64,000 nucleotides of DNA from assembly GCA_028281665.1 (NCBI GenBank), contig JANQJK010000001.1:1-64000 (forward strand), given 5' to 3'. The position numbers were made by a program, and so were the translations under genes. Positions 61,823 through 64,000 of this stretch are shown here, piece after piece (the first letter of the stretch is position 1; each line of letters begins with the position of its first letter). The notes under the pieces were generated by a model, which saw only the letters and a list, made by a program, of their open reading frames with translations, made no database searches and was not told the origin of the DNA. This DNA is from Hyphococcus sp. Its GTDB lineage: Bacteria > Pseudomonadota > Alphaproteobacteria > Caulobacterales > Parvularculaceae.

Positions 61823-62638
61823 ATGCCTGCAAATGTCATCGACGCCTGGATGCAGATCACAACGCCGCGGATGGCGGCGGAACCCTGGATGGCGACGTTG
61901 CTACGCTGGACCGGGCAAAGCGCCGACGCGCTGCTGCCCGATGTCGCCGCGACACTCGCCGTCATGGACGAGGCGGGAGTTGAAACCGCGCTCATCTCCG
62001 CATGGACCGGGCCCGCCGGCGCGCTTATTTCAAACGATGAAACAGCCGAAAACGCGGACCGCTCCGGCGGACGCTTGCGGCCCGTTATGAGCGTTGACCT
62101 GAATGACCCTATGGGGGCGGTGCGCGAGATTCGCAAGCGCGCCAAAGAGGGGTTTGTCGGGGTCCGCGCCCTGCCCTGGCTATGGGGCCTGCCGCCAAAT
62201 GACCGACGCTTTTACCCGGTTTACGCCGCATGCATCGACGAAGGCCTGCCGTTCTGCACACAGATCGGCCATACGGGGCCTTTACGAACATCTGAGTACG
62301 GACGGTTGATCCCGTATCTGGAAGACGTGTTGCTTGATTTTCCGGAACTTGTCGTCGTCGGCGGCCATGTGGGCTTCCCCTGGATCGACGAAGTCGCGAG
62401 CCTGATGCACAAATTTCCGAATTTTTATGTGGATACTTCCGCCTATGTCTTACACAGGCTGGCGCCGGATCTCGTTCGCCTTATGAAGGGCGAAGGCGAA
62501 AAGCGGATCCTTTTTGGCACCAACTGGCCGATGCTGTCGCCGGCGCGTTGCCTGAAAGGGCTCCCGGAACTCGGGTTGTCCTCTGATGCGGAAAGCCTGT
62601 TTCTGACCGGCAACGCAAAACGCGTATTCAAGCTGTAG
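61823..62638 (+). CDS. Amidohydrolase-2 family protein (ACMSD-like)
   Basis: The 271-residue TIM-barrel protein belongs to the amidohydrolase-2 group that includes aminocarboxymuconate-semialdehyde decarboxylase: 'FVGVRALPWLWGLPPNDRRFYPVYAACIDEGLPFCTQIGHTGP' with a metal-ligand His, 'LVVVGGHVGFPWIDEVASLMHKFPNFYVDTSAY', and 'RILFGTNWPML' with Asn in place of the usual Asp. The N-terminal metal motif HxH is absent: the position reads 'IDAWMQ'. Related proteins with 'DVWAQH' keep one ligand. Metal binding and catalysis are therefore uncertain; a hydrolase or decarboxylase on a cyclic acid is the default guess. Confidence 0.82.
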   Translation: MPANVIDAWMQITTPRMAAEPWMATLLRWTGQSADALLPDVAATLAVMDEAGVETALISAWTGPAGALISNDETAENADRSGGRLRPVMSVDLNDPMGAVREIRKRAKEGFVGVRALPWLWGLPPNDRRFYPVYAACIDEGLPFCTQIGHTGPLRTSEYGRLIPYLEDVLLDFPELVVVGGHVGFPWIDEVASLMHKFPNFYVDTSAYVLHRLAPDLVRLMKGEGEKRILFGTNWPMLSPARCLKGLPELGLSSDAESLFLTGNAKRVFKL

Positions 62639-62752
62639 CGCCTACTCCGACGCGAGATTTTGCGGATCGGGCCGCCGCTCTCGCAGTTGTGTGCTTGAAT
62701 TCGCGCGCGCAGTCCTAAATAGCTTCCAGAGTTCGCTATGGAGACCGCACGC

Positions 62753-63634
62753 ATGACCGACACACCGGCCTATACGCCCCCCAGGATATGGACGTGGGAA
62801 GCCCCGAGCGGCGGCCAGTTCGCCAGCATCAACCGGCCCATCGCCGGACCGACCCATGAAAAAGAGCTGCCCGTGGGCAGACACCCATTGCAGCTTTACT
62901 CGCTGGCGACGCCTAACGGCGTCAAAGTCACGGTGATGCTGGAGGAACTGCTGGCGCACGGCCATTCCGGCGCCGAATACGACGCCTGGCTGATCGATAT
63001 CAATGAAGGCGACCAGTTCTCCAGCGGCTTCGTTGACGTTAACCCGAATTCGAAGATCCCGGCCCTTCTCGATCGCTCCGGCGCAAAACCGGTTCGCGTT
63101 TTCGAGTCCGGTTCGATCCTCCTTTACCTGGCGGAGAAGTTCGGCGTTCTCCTGCCGACAGAGCCAGCAGCGCGCACCGAAACGCTGAACTGGCTTTTCT
63201 GGCAGATGGGCTCGGCGCCTTATCTTGGCGGCGGCTTCGGGCATTTCTACAACTACGCCCCCGAGAAGTATGAGTACCCCATCAATCGGTTCGCCATGGA
63301 AGTGAAACGCCAGCTGGATGTGCTTGACCGCCGGCTGGCGGAAACTGAATTCATCGCCGGGCCTGATTACACCATCGCCGATATAGCGATCTGGCCCTGG
63401 TACGGGTTGCTTGCTCAAGGCAAGACGTACAGCGCCGGTGAGTTCCTTCAGGTTCAGGACTACAAAAACGTACAACGCTGGACAGCGGCAATCGCCGAAC
63501 GCCCCGCGGTGATACGGGGACGGATGGTCAACAGAAAATGGGGCGATGATTTGTCGACGCAGCTGCGAGAACGCCACGACGCCAGCGATTTCGAGCTGCG
63601 CACCCAGGACAAGCTGGAGCCCGACGGCGCATAA
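62753..63634 (+). CDS. yghU: Glutathione-dependent disulfide-bond oxidoreductase, YghU type
   Basis: The ATG at 62753 (five codons after an alternative ATG) gives 293 residues, matching YghU. The protein has the N-terminal extension 'YTPPRIWTWEAPSGGQFASINRPIAGPTHEKELPVG', a thioredoxin-fold GST domain ('LQLYSLATPNGVKVTVMLEELL', 'INEGDQFSSGFVDVNPNSKIPALLD', 'FESGSILLYLAEKFG'), and the C-terminal helical domain ('WQMGSAPYLGGGFGHFYNYAPEKYEYPINRF'). YghU binds two glutathiones and reduces disulfides and peroxides. Confidence 0.95.
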   Translation: MTDTPAYTPPRIWTWEAPSGGQFASINRPIAGPTHEKELPVGRHPLQLYSLATPNGVKVTVMLEELLAHGHSGAEYDAWLIDINEGDQFSSGFVDVNPNSKIPALLDRSGAKPVRVFESGSILLYLAEKFGVLLPTEPAARTETLNWLFWQMGSAPYLGGGFGHFYNYAPEKYEYPINRFAMEVKRQLDVLDRRLAETEFIAGPDYTIADIAIWPWYGLLAQGKTYSAGEFLQVQDYKNVQRWTAAIAERPAVIRGRMVNRKWGDDLSTQLRERHDASDFELRTQDKLEPDGA

Positions 63635-63759
63635 GTGCGGCGATCAAAGTAACAATAAAAGGTCTACGCGATTACGGGCGCGGAGAAGTTGGTCGCCTGT
63701 GTTAAAAACCCTCCGGCGTAGCCGCCGCGCCTGAAGCTTGCGGCATAACGAAAGCCGTA

Positions 63760-64000
63760 TCAATCGCCCGACGTCACGACACCGACAATCGGACCCATTG
63801 CAAGCCCCGGATCGTTACGATCAAGTTCCGGTGCGTAAAGCCGGGATATCGTCCCGTCGAGATAAAGGGCGTTCTGCGTTTTGAGTTCATCGCGGAAGAA
63901 TGACGCGAAGTCATAAAACCTGACCGGGCTGTCGGCGAGCACGAAGAAAACGTCGCCTTCGTCGGTGACGCCGACGCCGTTGCGGCGTTTCAGCGACGTC
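63760..64000 (-). CDS. Phosphodiester glycosidase family protein (C-terminal part, runs off the window)
   Basis: The minus-strand frame is open to the window's right end, so only the last 80 residues are visible. They read 'RRNGVGVTDEGDVFFVLAD', 'FYDFASFFRDELKTQNALYLDGT', 'SRLYAPELDRND' and 'MGPIVGVV', the characteristic end of NAGPA/phosphodiester glycosidase-like proteins (PF09992 type). These are often exported and act on phosphodiester-linked sugars, for instance in exopolysaccharide or teichoic-type polymers. Start and signal peptide lie outside the window. Confidence 0.8.
   Translation of the reverse strand, partial: TSLKRRNGVGVTDEGDVFFVLADSPVRFYDFASFFRDELKTQNALYLDGTISRLYAPELDRNDPGLAMGPIVGVVTSGD

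Overview
The window looks like a chromosomal segment of an alphaproteobacterium of moderately high G+C content. It is probably a marine, hopanoid-producing member of the Caulobacterales/Parvularculales/Hyphomonas neighbourhood. Pointers are a DUF1476 (ATP-synthase inhibitor zeta) gene next to purC, a purC-purS...purQ cluster, squalene-hopene cyclase, Bpt leucyltransferase, TRAP transport, an edd-glk arrangement, and the beta-helix/dihaem-cytochrome pair first named from Hyphomonas and Shewanella. The taxonomic placement is inference from gene content.

Layout. (1) 49-2570: a tRNA-Ser(CGA) gene followed by a decayed island with a truncated integrase, a GMC oxidoreductase as cargo, and att-like and arm-type repeats at both ends. 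(2) 2741-6875: a REC-GGDEF protein, then the ruins of an Entner-Doudoroff operon (an eda fragment, an intact glk, and a zwf-start/edd-end fusion scar), divergent from a GH13 alpha-glucosidase. (3) 6920-17103: a 10.1-kb integrative element in tRNA-Gly(TCC), bounded by a 44-bp perfect direct repeat. It carries a RepA-like helicase, a lone HK97-type major capsid protein, a tyrosine recombinase with a small overlapping partner gene, several small unknown genes, and a two-gene A+T-rich cassette (406 and 551 aa, the second with membrane segments) that I cannot assign. (4) 17193-32597: core metabolism and transport, including a TRIC channel, acyl-CoA dehydrogenase, flavin reductase, an SLC13-type carrier, Bpt, a TRAP transporter, a LemA/GNAT/racemase/M48 protease operon, an SDR, a LysE exporter and DUF1476. 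(5) 32867-35860: purC and purS, then a methyltransferase and a membrane protein, then purQ. (6) 35929-53570: an envelope beta-helix/dihaem-cytochrome pair, hopanoid synthesis, a persulfide dioxygenase-like enzyme, malonyl-CoA synthetase-like ligase, a DUF885 peptidase, an ATP-grasp/alpha-E/transglutaminase cassette, uvrB and a secreted haem peroxidase. (7) 54030-64000: GNAT, MAPEG, metY, an enoyl-reductase-like protein, a methyltransferase, a TPP riboswitch followed by a PH-domain membrane protein and thiC, a CPBP protease, an amidohydrolase, yghU and a truncated phosphodiester glycosidase.

How it fits together. The host backbone is ordinary; novelty is concentrated in the two tRNA-linked islands and in the rearranged sugar operon. 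The tRNA-Gly element has replication (RepA-like), integration (Int) and one capsid gene, but no terminase, portal, protease or tail gene. It therefore resembles a phage satellite or capsid-only element, and its unassigned two-gene module sits where such elements usually carry defence or other accessory cargo. The loss of zwf, edd and eda beside retained glk and alpha-glucosidase suggests that the local route of glucose breakdown has been abandoned or relocated, while oligosaccharide-derived glucose is still phosphorylated. All functions are assigned by reading motifs; no database search was possible.
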